Below, piece by piece: positions 1 to 6,737 of a stretch of 29,718 nucleotides of DNA. The position numbers and the translations under genes are program-made. The notes under the pieces are model-generated. The model worked only from the letters and a program-made list of their open reading frames with translations. It was not told where the DNA came from and did no database searches. This DNA comes from an uncultured Clostridiaceae bacterium (lineage in GTDB: Bacteria; Bacillota; Clostridia; Lachnospirales; Lachnospiraceae), in NCBI GenBank assembly GCA_902477765.1, contig CABSIM010000036.1:1-29718 (forward strand), in the 5' to 3' direction. Positions within the stretch are counted from its first letter, which is position 1, and each line of letters starts with the position of its first letter.

Positions 1-78
1 ATTATACCTGCGCATGCCGGATTCTGCGTTCACCGCAGAAGGCCGGGCGCAAAATAGGATAGCATGTCCGGAGGACAT
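1..78 (+). repeat. Partial diverged copy of the 102-bp hairpin repeat
   Basis: These 78 bases align without gaps to the last 78 bases of the unit repeated at 25641-25946, with 71 identities. The window edge cuts off the first hairpin, leaving only its final ATTATACC. The middle hairpin (TTCTGCG at 22-28, CGCAGAA at 34-40, with CCGG outside on both sides) and the last hairpin (CATGTCC/GGACATG at 63-79) are intact. The substitutions fall in loops, linkers or a compensating stem pair. The reading frame open in the array copies is stopped here by TAG at 55-57, which argues against a protein role for the repeat. Confidence 0.9.
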
Positions 79-108
79 GATATCACGATTCCAGAGCAGC
101 CGTGGGGA

Positions 109-128
109 CATGCGGGAAAATCCGCATG
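109..128 (+). other. Small hairpin upstream of galE
   Basis: CATGCGG (109-115) and CCGCATG (122-128) form a perfect 7-bp stem with a six-base loop. No U-tract follows, so it is not an obvious terminator. It lies between the repeat and the galE ribosome binding site. Function unknown. Confidence 0.4.
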
Positions 129-201
129 AACGCCGGATTCCGGAACGTCCCGGATGAAAGACGCAGGGAGGCTGCATGAAAGAAAGGCAGGAGAATACGT
201 C

Positions 202-1224
202 ATGAGAATTTTGGTTACAGGAGGCGCCGGCTATATCGGCAGCCACACATGTCTGGAACTTCTGAATCAGGGACATGAGGTCGTTGTGTTTGATAATCTC
301 TGCAATGCTTCAGAGGAATCCCTGAACCGGGTAAGAAAACTGACCGGAAAAGAACTGACTTTTTACAAAGCTGATATGCTGGACCGGAATGCGCTTGAGG
401 AAATTTTCTCGAAGGAAAAGATCGATGCGGTCATTCATTTCGCAGGCCTTAAGGCAGTAGGGGAATCTGTGGCAAAGCCGTGGGAATATTACTACAACAA
501 TATCACGGGCACCCTGATTCTCTGCGATGTCATGAGAAAACATGGCGTGAAGAAGATCATCTTCAGTTCTTCCGCCACTGTTTACGGAGATCCGGCATTT
601 GTTCCGATTACAGAGGAATGCCCCAAAGGGCAGTGCACCAATCCTTACGGACAGACCAAGAGCATGCTTGAGCAGATCCTGACAGACATGCAGAAGGCAG
701 ATCCGGAATGGAACGTGATTCTGCTCCGGTATTTCAATCCTGTCGGTGCCCATGAGAGCGGACTGATCGGTGAGGATCCGGAAGGAATCCCCAATAACCT
801 GACTCCCTACATTACCCAGGTGGCTGTGGGCAAGCTGAAGGAAGTGGGAGTCTTCGGAAACGACTACGATACACCTGACGGAACCGGTGTCCGTGACTAT
901 ATCCATGTGATGGATCTGGCAGACGGTCATGTGAAAGCCCTGAAGAAATTCTCTGACAAGCCGGATGTCTACATTTACAATCTGGGAACCGGCCACGGAT
1001 ACAGCGTTCTGGATGTGATCCATGCGTTCTCCAAAGCCGTGGGAAGAGAAATTCCCTATGTGATCAAGCCGAGACGGGCCGGGGACATTGCCACCTGCTA
1101 TGCAGATGCGGCCAAGGCGGAACGGGAGCTGGGCTGGAAAGCAGAAAGAGGTCTGGATGAAATGTGTGCTGACAGCTGGCGCTGGCAGTCCATGAACCCC
1201 AATGGCTACAGAGACGCAAAGTAA
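202..1224 (+). CDS. galE: UDP-glucose 4-epimerase
   Basis: GalE interconverts UDP-glucose and UDP-galactose (EC 5.1.3.2) in the cytoplasm, feeding the Leloir pathway and sugar-nucleotide supply for cell-surface glycans. The 340-residue product is of normal family length. The N-terminal Rossmann motif GGAGYIGS (residues 7-14) binds NAD, SSSATVYG precedes the active site, and the catalytic pair Tyr149-x3-Lys153 (YGQTK) is at the usual positions. NPVGAHESG and the C-terminal KPRRAGD are also typical. The start at 202 is chosen because AGGAG lies 8 bases upstream and the protein then begins MRILVTGG as in relatives; an in-frame ATG at 154 would add 16 unrelated residues. No other galactose gene is visible beside it, so a single-gene unit is likely. 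Confidence 0.97.
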   Translation: MRILVTGGAGYIGSHTCLELLNQGHEVVVFDNLCNASEESLNRVRKLTGKELTFYKADMLDRNALEEIFSKEKIDAVIHFAGLKAVGESVAKPWEYYYNNITGTLILCDVMRKHGVKKIIFSSSATVYGDPAFVPITEECPKGQCTNPYGQTKSMLEQILTDMQKADPEWNVILLRYFNPVGAHESGLIGEDPEGIPNNLTPYITQVAVGKLKEVGVFGNDYDTPDGTGVRDYIHVMDLADGHVKALKKFSDKPDVYIYNLGTGHGYSVLDVIHAFSKAVGREIPYVIKPRRAGDIATCYADAAKAERELGWKAERGLDEMCADSWRWQSMNPNGYRDAK

Positions 1225-1253
1225 GCAAGGAAAAATGTACCTGAAAACTATTG

Positions 1254-1282
1254 TTGCAAATATCCTGAAAAAGAAGTATACT
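1254..1282 (+). promoter_or_regulatory. Sigma-A type promoter for the Nudix gene
   Basis: TTGCAA (1254-1259) and TATACT (1277-1282) are separated by 17 bases. Transcription would start near 1289, about 60 bases before the Nudix start codon. Confidence 0.7.
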
Positions 1283-1308
1283 AAAGCCAGTCTAAGAGGA
1301 CACACCTG

Positions 1309-1331
1309 AAAAACGGGCCATGCCTGTTTTT
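1309..1331 (+). terminator. Leader hairpin with U-rich 3' arm
   Basis: AAAAACGGGC (1309-1318) pairs with GCCTGTTTTT (1322-1331) over 10 bp including one G-U pair, with a three-base loop. The U-run is part of the arm. It could end galE transcripts or attenuate the Nudix transcript that starts just upstream; the tight loop leaves the call uncertain. Confidence 0.4.
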
Positions 1332-1349
1332 CCATCAGGAGGGATTGCA

Positions 1350-1802
1350 ATGATAGAAGCAACGAGCTGTGGCGGTGTGGTTATTTTTCGAGGCAAGATC
1401 CTGGTACTTTATAAGAATTACAAGAACAAGTATGAGGGATGGGTTCTGCCGAAGGGAACTGTAGAAGCGGGAGAGGAGTTTAAGGAAACGGCACTCAGGG
1501 AGGTAAAGGAAGAAACCGGAGTTTCCGCCTCGATCATCAAGTACATCGGGAAAAGTCAGTATTCTTTCAACGCGCATCAGGATACGGTGGAAAAGGACGT
1601 ACACTGGTATCTGATGATGGCGGACAGCTATTACAGCAAACCACAACGGGAGGAATACTTTGTGGATTCCGGATATTACAAATTCTATGAGGCATATCAT
1701 CTGCTGAAATTTTCCAATGAAAAGCAGATTCTTGAAAAGGCCTACAACGAATATCTGGATCTGAAACGAAGCAACCTCTGGGGCAATAAAAAGTACTTCT
1801 GA
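1350..1802 (+). CDS. Nudix hydrolase
   Basis: A 150-residue Nudix-fold pyrophosphohydrolase. The full Nudix box (G-x5-E-x7-REUxEExGU) is present at residues 36-58, ending REVKEETGV, and supplies the metal-binding glutamates. Family members cleave nucleoside diphosphates linked to another group; the substrate cannot be read from the sequence. The start at 1350 follows an AGGAGG (1337-1342) at good spacing; an ATG at 1320 lies inside the leader hairpin and is rejected. It has its own promoter and a strong terminator, so it is a single-gene unit. The C-terminal part after about residue 80 is less typical (rich in Tyr and Lys). Confidence 0.88.
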   Translation: MIEATSCGGVVIFRGKILVLYKNYKNKYEGWVLPKGTVEAGEEFKETALREVKEETGVSASIIKYIGKSQYSFNAHQDTVEKDVHWYLMMADSYYSKPQREEYFVDSGYYKFYEAYHLLKFSNEKQILEKAYNEYLDLKRSNLWGNKKYF

Positions 1803-1813
1803 CAGCGAAACAG

Positions 1814-1864
1814 ACGGCAGGACAGGCCTGGGAAACCGGGCAGGTCCTGCCGTTTTCCGTTTTT
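1814..1864 (+). terminator. Intrinsic terminator after the Nudix gene
   Basis: ACGGCAGGAC (1814-1823) pairs perfectly with GTCCTGCCGT (1844-1853), with further pairing inside the loop. The T-rich tail runs from 1853 to 1864. Confidence 0.9.
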
Positions 1865-1870
1865 GTGTCA

Positions 1871-1882
1871 GAACGAATGTTC
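1871..1882. promoter_or_regulatory. LexA/DinR-like dyad upstream of the amidohydrolase
   Basis: GAACGAATGTTC fits the core GAAC-RNRY-GTTC of the Gram-positive SOS box, and the next base gives GTTCC; the base before GAAC is A rather than the usual C. It also sits in a longer imperfect dyad, TGTCAG at 1866-1871 against CTGACA at 1883-1888. It is about 60 bases before the gene at 1942. A chance match is possible. Confidence 0.3.
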
Positions 1883-1941
1883 CTGACATATATCAACAGC
1901 AGCAGGAATCTGCAGAAAATCACGGAAAAAGAGGGAAAAAC

Positions 1942-2757
1942 ATGAAAATCATAGATGCCCATCTGCATTTTCGCACCAACTATTCAAATTTCGACCGGCT
2001 GGCTGAAGAGGCGGGACACCGGAATACAGAAGAACATCTGGAAGCAGAGTACAGGAGACTGGGAATCACAGGCGGCATTGTCATGGGAAACGGAGGACTG
2101 AGTCTGGAAGAACACAGATACCCCGGTTTCCTGCGGTACTGTATCGGACTGGATGGCGGATATCTGAGGGATAACAGGATGGAGGAATCCTACGGAAGAC
2201 TGGAAGAACATCTGAAGAGAGAGGCATGTGCGGGAATCAAGCTGTATCCGGGATACAACAAAATCTATATGACAGATCCGGTCTATGAACCGGTATACGA
2301 GCTGGCGGAAGCGGCGGGAAAACCGGTGGCAGTCCATATGGGACAGACAGCCGGTTCCAGAGCATATCTGAAATACAGTCATCCTCTGACCATGGATGAG
2401 GCAGCGGTCCGTCATCCGGCGGTGCAGTTTGTCATGTGTCATTTCGGAAATCCCTGGCTTATGGATGCCGCTGCTGTTGTGGAGAAAAATGAAAATGTGG
2501 CTGCAGATCTGTCGGGACTTCTGGTGGGAAAGATGGATTTTCCGGAACTCCTGGAGAAACAGAAAGGGTATTTTGAGACTCTGAAAACATGGATTTCCTA
2601 CTGCGATGATTACAGTAAATTCATGTTCGGAACAGACTGGCCCCTGGCAAACTATGAGGAATATATTGAGATGGTGAAATGGCTGATTCCCGAAGGCCAT
2701 TGGGAAGAAGTGTTCGCTTCCAATGCAGAACGGATCTACGGACAGGGCGGACTCTAA
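1942..2757 (+). CDS. Metal-dependent amidohydrolase (Amidohydrolase_2 type)
   Basis: A 271-residue TIM-barrel hydrolase of the amidohydrolase superfamily. Expected metal and catalytic positions are visible: the HxH motif in IDAHLHF (His7, His9), Lys100 in GIKLYPG, His132 in VHMGQT, His167 in CHFGNPW and Asp232 in FGTDWP. Related proteins hydrolyse or decarboxylate small cyclic or carboxylated substrates; the substrate here is not evident. GAGGG (1931-1935) precedes the ATG. The stop codon overlaps the stop of the convergent VOC gene by three bases. A LexA-like dyad lies upstream. Cytoplasmic, no signal peptide. Confidence 0.85.
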   Translation: MKIIDAHLHFRTNYSNFDRLAEEAGHRNTEEHLEAEYRRLGITGGIVMGNGGLSLEEHRYPGFLRYCIGLDGGYLRDNRMEESYGRLEEHLKREACAGIKLYPGYNKIYMTDPVYEPVYELAEAAGKPVAVHMGQTAGSRAYLKYSHPLTMDEAAVRHPAVQFVMCHFGNPWLMDAAAVVEKNENVAADLSGLLVGKMDFPELLEKQKGYFETLKTWISYCDDYSKFMFGTDWPLANYEEYIEMVKWLIPEGHWEEVFASNAERIYGQGGL

Positions 2758-3122
2758 AGGTCCGCTCCGTCGATCTTCTGAAATTCCACCGTATATCCGT
2801 TGGGATCTTCCAGGAAAAAAGAATATACAGGAAATCTGGGATGTTTCGCAGGCGCTGTTCTGACGGGATATCCCAGTTTTTGAATGCGCTCATATTCCGC
2901 GTCCACGGCTTCCCTGCTTTCGCAGTTGAAGGAAATGCAGATATGGCCGGATGCCAGGATATTATCGCCGTAATCCACAAATCCGATACAGCCCTTTCCG
3001 GATGAGAAAACACACTGAAAAGGCTCATCCATGACGGGAGTAAGCCCTATGATCTCCCTGTAGAAGCGTGCCGTTTCAGGAAGATTGCTGCTGGGATAGA
3101 AACAGAGGGTGGATGTGATCAT
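2754..3122 (-). CDS. VOC/glyoxalase-fold family protein
   Basis: A 122-residue protein with the beta-alpha-beta-beta-beta layout of the vicinal oxygen chelate superfamily. It starts MITSTLCFYPSSNL, has RFYREIIGL in the first helix, and ends with EDPNGYTVEFQK, whose glutamate is a usual metal ligand; a histidine in SGHICISF is a likely second ligand. Members include glyoxalase I, dioxygenases and bleomycin or fosfomycin resistance proteins, so the reaction cannot be assigned. A CTCCTTT on the plus strand at 3130-3136 gives a good AAAGGAG site for the start at 3122. Converges with the amidohydrolase and lies downstream of the YihY gene on the same strand. Confidence 0.85.
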   Translation of the reverse strand: MITSTLCFYPSSNLPETARFYREIIGLTPVMDEPFQCVFSSGKGCIGFVDYGDNILASGHICISFNCESREAVDAEYERIQKLGYPVRTAPAKHPRFPVYSFFLEDPNGYTVEFQKIDGADL

Positions 3123-3167
3123 ATACAGTCTCCTTTCTGCGGGAACCGGGCCGGGGCATGGGCCGTT

Positions 3168-3998
3168 TCATTCATCCCGGTTCCGGTGGTAGTGTTTGAA
3201 ATGCCAGTTGATCTCTGCTCCCATAAACAGGATGCAGATGCAGAAGTACAGCCAGAGCATCAGGAGTACCAGAGCTGTCAGACTGCCGTACATATTGGCA
3301 TAACTTTTAAAATACTTGAAATATATGGAAAAAGCCATGGAAAACAGGGTCCAGCCGGCGGTGGCAAAAAAGGCACCGGGGAACTGGTAACGTACTCGCT
3401 GTTTCTGATAAGGCAGGCAGGTATAGATTCCCGTAAAAAAAACAATCAGAATCAGAAGCGTGAACAAAGTTCTGCCCTGGGAAATCAGAAAAGAGAAACG
3501 GGACAGAAACGGAAGCAGTTTCACCAGCTGTTTCTGCAGGATTTCGCCGAAGACCAGAAGAACCAGGCTCAGAATACAGACAGCTGTGAAAACCACCGTA
3601 TATCCGCTGCATATGATTCTGCGGAGAATGTAATTCCTCTGGACCGTGATGCCGTATACCCGGTTCAGTCCGCGCTCGATGCTCAGCATGCCTCTGGAAG
3701 AAGACCAGAGCGCAGTCACGGCAGTGACAGAAAGAATGGCCACCGGGGAACCGGAATACAGGGTGTCAATGATGGTTACCACAAGGGAATCCAGTGTATC
3801 CGGAATCAGCTGCAGAAGAACCATGATAAAATCTGCCTCATGGATGAAAGGAATCAGCTGGATCAGGGACAGAAGCAGCATCAGGAAGGGAAACGCGGCA
3901 AGAATGATAAAAAAGGATGCCTGCGCTGCATAGACGGACATTTCATCTTTGGAGAACTTATCGATAATCTGTTTGACATACAGAATGAAACGGATCAT
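3168..3998 (-). CDS. YihY/BrkB family inner-membrane protein
   Basis: A 276-residue polytopic membrane protein of the YihY/virulence-factor BrkB family (once mislabelled RNase BN). Six hydrophobic segments are visible: around AAQASFFIILAAFPFLML, the IQLIPFI to DTLDSLVV region, VAILSVTAVTALW, GYTVVFTAVCILSLVLLVF, FTLLILIVFFTGIYTCL, and the C-terminal YGSLTALVLLMLWLYFCICI. The family motif SSSRGMLSIERGLNRVYG is present. Molecular function is not established for the family; export has been proposed. The start at 3998 is preferred because an in-frame GTG at 4091 lies inside the probable promoter. A second gene (VOC) follows on the same strand and may be cotranscribed. Confidence 0.9.
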   Translation of the reverse strand: MIRFILYVKQIIDKFSKDEMSVYAAQASFFIILAAFPFLMLLLSLIQLIPFIHEADFIMVLLQLIPDTLDSLVVTIIDTLYSGSPVAILSVTAVTALWSSSRGMLSIERGLNRVYGITVQRNYILRRIICSGYTVVFTAVCILSLVLLVFGEILQKQLVKLLPFLSRFSFLISQGRTLFTLLILIVFFTGIYTCLPYQKQRVRYQFPGAFFATAGWTLFSMAFSIYFKYFKSYANMYGSLTALVLLMLWLYFCICILFMGAEINWHFKHYHRNRDE

Positions 3999-4075
3999 GA
4001 AGGACCTGCCTTTCTGGTTTTCAGAAGGCTGCGGAAGACGGACGGGAAGGTCCGGCGCACAGCCTTTACAGAATG

Positions 4076-4104
4076 ATATTATCATGGGCACGGGAAAATA
4101 ACAA
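4076..4104 (-). promoter_or_regulatory. Promoter for the YihY gene
   Basis: Read on the minus strand, TTGTTA (4104-4099) and TAATAT (4081-4076) are 17 bases apart. Transcription would start near 4069, giving a leader of about 70 bases and ruling out the longer GTG start at 4091. Confidence 0.6.
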
Positions 4105-4187
4105 GACAGAAACCCATCGAAAGCTGTCGATAAGATTTTGTTTTTTTCTGTTCTATTAAACGGAATCAGGCATACACATAGTATTAA

Positions 4188-4205
4188 GCCGGTGGGAAAA
4201 CCGGC
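4188..4205 (+). other. Small hairpin in the SSB-gene leader
   Basis: GCCGGT (4188-4193) and ACCGGC (4200-4205) pair perfectly around a GGGAAA loop. No U-tract follows. I could not find a convincing promoter for the SSB gene in 4105-4246. Confidence 0.35.
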
Positions 4206-4246
4206 CGGTCAATTCCGGACTGATTATTTTAAAAAGGAGAAATACT

Positions 4247-4873
4247 ATGTCAGAAAAAGTTATGGAAAACAACAAAGTCAGCGTGATCGGTACCATTGTT
4301 TCAGAGTTTACATTCAGCCATGAAGTGTTCGGAGAGGGGTTCTACCTTGTGAATCTTCTGGTAAACCGTCTGAGTGAGCAGGCGGATGTTATTCCGCTCA
4401 TGATCTCAGAACGTCTCATTGATGTGACAAAAAATTATCAGGACTGTACCGTGGAGGCCGTGGGACAGTTCCGTTCCTATAACCGCCATGAAGGAGTCAA
4501 GAACCGTCTGGTGCTTTCTGTTTTCGTCAGGGAAATCCGGTTTCTGGAAGAATTTACGGATTACACCAAGACCAATCAGATTTTTCTGGACGGATACATA
4601 TGCAAGGAACCCATATACAGAAAGACACCCCTAGGACGTGAGATTGCGGATCTTCTGCTGGCGGTGAACCGGCCGTACGGGAAATCCGACTATATTCCCT
4701 GCATCGCATGGGGAAGAAATGCCAGATATGCATCGGGATTTACCGTGGGCACCAGGGTATGCGTCTGGGGCCGCGTCCAGAGCCGGGAATATACGAAGAA
4801 ACTCAGCGATGTGGAATGCGAAAAAAGAGTGGCCTATGAGGTTTCCGTCAGCAAGCTGGAATGTGTGGTATAA
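4247..4873 (+). CDS. Single-stranded-DNA-binding-like protein, tandem OB folds
   Basis: A 208-residue protein whose second half (about 110-206) matches bacterial SSB: a strand pair with GYICKEPIYRKTPLGREIA, LLLAVNRPYG, the IPCIAWGRNA segment and VCVWGRVQSREYTKK. The first half (about 8-100) looks like a second OB fold (VSVIGTIVSEF at the start, VGQFRSYNRHE, then VLSVFVREIRFL). The acidic C-terminal tip through which housekeeping SSB recruits partners is missing; the protein ends SKLECVV. This suggests a secondary SSB-like protein rather than the replication SSB. AAAAAGGAG precedes the ATG. The next gene has its own promoter, so the two may be transcribed separately. Confidence 0.75.
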   Translation: MSEKVMENNKVSVIGTIVSEFTFSHEVFGEGFYLVNLLVNRLSEQADVIPLMISERLIDVTKNYQDCTVEAVGQFRSYNRHEGVKNRLVLSVFVREIRFLEEFTDYTKTNQIFLDGYICKEPIYRKTPLGREIADLLLAVNRPYGKSDYIPCIAWGRNARYASGFTVGTRVCVWGRVQSREYTKKLSDVECEKRVAYEVSVSKLECVV

Positions 4874-4887
4874 AATACGCGGGAAAC

Positions 4888-4916
4888 TTGCAATATTACT
4901 GAAAGTATGATAAGAT
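4888..4916 (+). promoter_or_regulatory. Promoter for the CobA/CobO-like gene
   Basis: TTGCAA (4888-4893), a 17-base spacer and TAAGAT (4911-4916), with an extended -10 TGA directly before it. Start of transcription near 4923. Confidence 0.75.
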
Positions 4917-4968
4917 ATGCACGTTTCAGAGAAAACAGAACACACGGATACGATAAAGAGGTGCAGAA

Positions 4969-5475
4969 ATGGGAAAGGGCAAGGTTCGGATGATCTGCGG
5001 GCCGGGAAGCGGAAAAACCGCATCAGCCATAGGCTATGGAATGATGGGAGTGTTTGCCGGAAAAACCGTGATTATCGTGCAGTTCCTGAAAGGAGTACTG
5101 AGCGAGGGGGCGTCCGGTACCCTGAAACGGATGGAGCCGGAAATGAAACTGTTCCGGTTTGAACGTTCCCGGGGACTTTTTGAAGATCTGTCGGAAGAGC
5201 AGAAAAAAGAGGAATTTGCCAATCTCAGAAACGGCTTTAATTTTGCCAAAAAAGTCATGGCCACAGGAGAATGTGACCTGCTGATCCTGGATGAAGTCCT
5301 GGGACTTCTGGATCAGAATATTGTTACATTTGAGGAATTCAGGGAACTTCTGGATGCCAGGACGGAAGAAACAGATCTGATCCTGACAGGCCGGGTCTGC
5401 CCGGATGTACTCCGTCAATATGTAGATACAATTTCTTACGTTGAGAATATAAAAGTTGACAACTCCTGGGAATAA
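4969..5475 (+). CDS. CobA/CobO-like P-loop ATPase (putative corrinoid adenosyltransferase)
   Basis: A 168-residue protein resembling ATP:corrinoid adenosyltransferase (EC 2.5.1.17), which attaches the adenosyl group to cobalamin precursors. Family landmarks in order: P-loop GPGSGKTASA (residues 11-20), VIIVQFLKG, LLILDEVLGLLD, and LILTGRVCPDVLRQYVDTIS, matching the family's VIITGRGC...ADTVSEL. Deviations: the usual P-loop is GNGKGKTT, so its first lysine is absent here; the N-terminal extension is missing; the C-terminal KHxFDxG tail is replaced by KVDNSWE. No other cobalamin gene is nearby. It may be a divergent paralogue with another ATP-dependent role. GAGGTG precedes the ATG. Its 3' end carries the promoter of the lysine riboswitch. 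Confidence 0.65.
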   Translation: MGKGKVRMICGPGSGKTASAIGYGMMGVFAGKTVIIVQFLKGVLSEGASGTLKRMEPEMKLFRFERSRGLFEDLSEEQKKEEFANLRNGFNFAKKVMATGECDLLILDEVLGLLDQNIVTFEEFRELLDARTEETDLILTGRVCPDVLRQYVDTISYVENIKVDNSWE

Positions 5476-5484
5476 TGCTAGGAT
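5456..5484 (+). promoter_or_regulatory. Promoter of the lysine riboswitch-dapA unit
   Basis: TTGACA (5456-5461), 17-base spacer, TAGGAT (5479-5484) with extended -10 TGC before it. The -35 box is inside the last codons of the upstream gene. Transcription start near 5491. Confidence 0.85.
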
Positions 5485-5497
5485 AGTCATAGAATAG

Positions 5498-5668
5498 AGT
5501 AGAGGTCGCGCCTGACATGAGTAAGCCGGCGGATGCAGGGGAAACAGGAAACCGGAAGAAAGGGGACGGCGCCGAAGGCCGGTTCCCGGCCCCATGGGAA
5601 CTGTGCCTGGGCATATGGTGAAGAACCATGTGACTGTCATCTTAAGGGATAAGATGGAGGGCTACTGA
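5498..5668 (+). ncRNA. Lysine riboswitch (L box)
   Basis: The segment carries the conserved blocks of the lysine aptamer in order: AGAGGTCGCGCC, ATGAGTA, GGATGCAGGGGAAACAGG, AAAGGGG-A-CGGCGCCGAAGG, CATATGGTGAAGAACCATGTG, GACTGTCATCTTA and TGGAGGGCTACT. The closing helix P1 can be seen as AGTAG (5498-5502) with CTACT (5662-5666). In this class lysine binding favours the downstream terminator and shuts off transcription. Its target here, dapA, is the first committed step towards lysine, as expected. Confidence 0.93.
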
Positions 5669-5682
5669 TCGTGCATTTAGCA

Positions 5683-5716
5683 GGGCTGGCATCTTATTGT
5701 GTCAGCCCTTTTCTCT
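5683..5716 (+). terminator. Riboswitch-controlled terminator ahead of dapA
   Basis: GGGCTG (5683-5688) pairs with CAGCCC (5703-5708), extended by GCA against TGT, and is followed by TTTTCTCTT. It is the expression platform of the lysine riboswitch. Confidence 0.85.
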
Positions 5717-5798
5717 TACATCAGGAAAACAAAAAGCCGGCAAAGGGCCGGCAGGATCCCGGAGAAGACCCTCACAGCAGAAAAAAGGAGGAAGAAAA

Positions 5799-6686
5799 AT
5801 GGCAGTTTTTGAAGGAGCCGGTGTGGCAATTGTAACGCCATTCAAGGAAAACGGTGAAGTCAATTACGAAAAAATGGAGGAACTTTTGGAGGAACAGATC
5901 GCAGGCCATACGGACTGTATTGTGGTAACCGGAACAACGGGAGAATCCGCCACCATGACGGAAGAGGAGCATGTGGATGTGATCCGGTTTACCTGTCAGA
6001 AAGTAAACGGACGCATTCCTGTGGTGGCAGGCACCGGTTCCAACTGTACCAGAACCGCGGTTCAGCTTTCCGTGGAGGCGGAAGAAGCGGGAGCAGACGG
6101 TGTCCTTCTGGTTTCCCCCTATTACAACAAGGCAACGCAGAACGGACTTAAGGCGCATTTCACGGCCATTGCCGATGCCATAAAGATTCCCGCAATTCTG
6201 TACAATGTACCCAGCAGGACCGGTGTCAACATTGCGCCGGAGACCATTGCGGATCTGTGCAATCACGTGGAGAACATTGTGGGAGTAAAAGAGGCCAGCG
6301 GAAACTTTGCCGCTGCCGCCACGCTGATGAATCTGACGGACGGGAAGGCAGATCTGTATTCGGGAAATGACGATCAGATTGTTCCCATGCTGTCTCTTGG
6401 GGGAAAGGGAGTGATCTCCGTGCTCTCCAACGTGGCACCCAGAGAGACTCATGACATCTGTGAATACTACTTTACAGGAAAACTGGAAGAGAGCCGGAGG
6501 CTTCAGTGGAGAGCCATGCCTCTGATCGAGGCCCTGTTCTGTGAAGTGAATCCCATACCCGTAAAGGCTGCGCTGAATCTCATGGGAAAGAATGTGGGAA
6601 TTCCGAGACTGCCCCTGACGGAAATGGAAGAGGCACATCAGCTGAGGCTGAAAAAAACCATGGAAGAGTTCGGGCTGCTGAGGTAA
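5799..6686 (+). CDS. dapA: 4-hydroxy-tetrahydrodipicolinate synthase
   Basis: DapA condenses pyruvate with aspartate semialdehyde (EC 4.3.3.7), the first committed step to diaminopimelate and lysine. The 295-residue TIM-barrel protein has the usual length. Visible residues: the GTTGES turn at 45-50, Tyr135 and Arg140 in YNVPSRTG, and the Schiff-base lysine Lys164 in VKEASGNF. The start at 5799 has AAGGAGG upstream; an earlier in-frame start at 5697 would lie in the terminator and is rejected. It is followed 51 bases later by dapB, making a dapA-dapB operon under the lysine riboswitch. Confidence 0.98.
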   Translation: MAVFEGAGVAIVTPFKENGEVNYEKMEELLEEQIAGHTDCIVVTGTTGESATMTEEEHVDVIRFTCQKVNGRIPVVAGTGSNCTRTAVQLSVEAEEAGADGVLLVSPYYNKATQNGLKAHFTAIADAIKIPAILYNVPSRTGVNIAPETIADLCNHVENIVGVKEASGNFAAAATLMNLTDGKADLYSGNDDQIVPMLSLGGKGVISVLSNVAPRETHDICEYYFTGKLEESRRLQWRAMPLIEALFCEVNPIPVKAALNLMGKNVGIPRLPLTEMEEAHQLRLKKTMEEFGLLR

Positions 6687-6737
6687 GACAGCCGGATGAC
6701 CGTCAGCCAAAAGAAAAAGGCACAGGAGGAGAAAAAA

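Noticed and set aside
2679..3005. Plus-strand frame opposite the VOC gene
   Set aside because: Overlaps the amidohydrolase end and lies antisense to a convincing VOC-family gene.
3999..4091. Longer YihY protein starting at GTG 4091
   Set aside because: The start lies inside the probable promoter and the added residues are not membrane-like or family-like.
4138..4323. Frame starting TTG at 4138
   Set aside because: Runs through the leader and out of frame into the SSB-like gene, no binding site.
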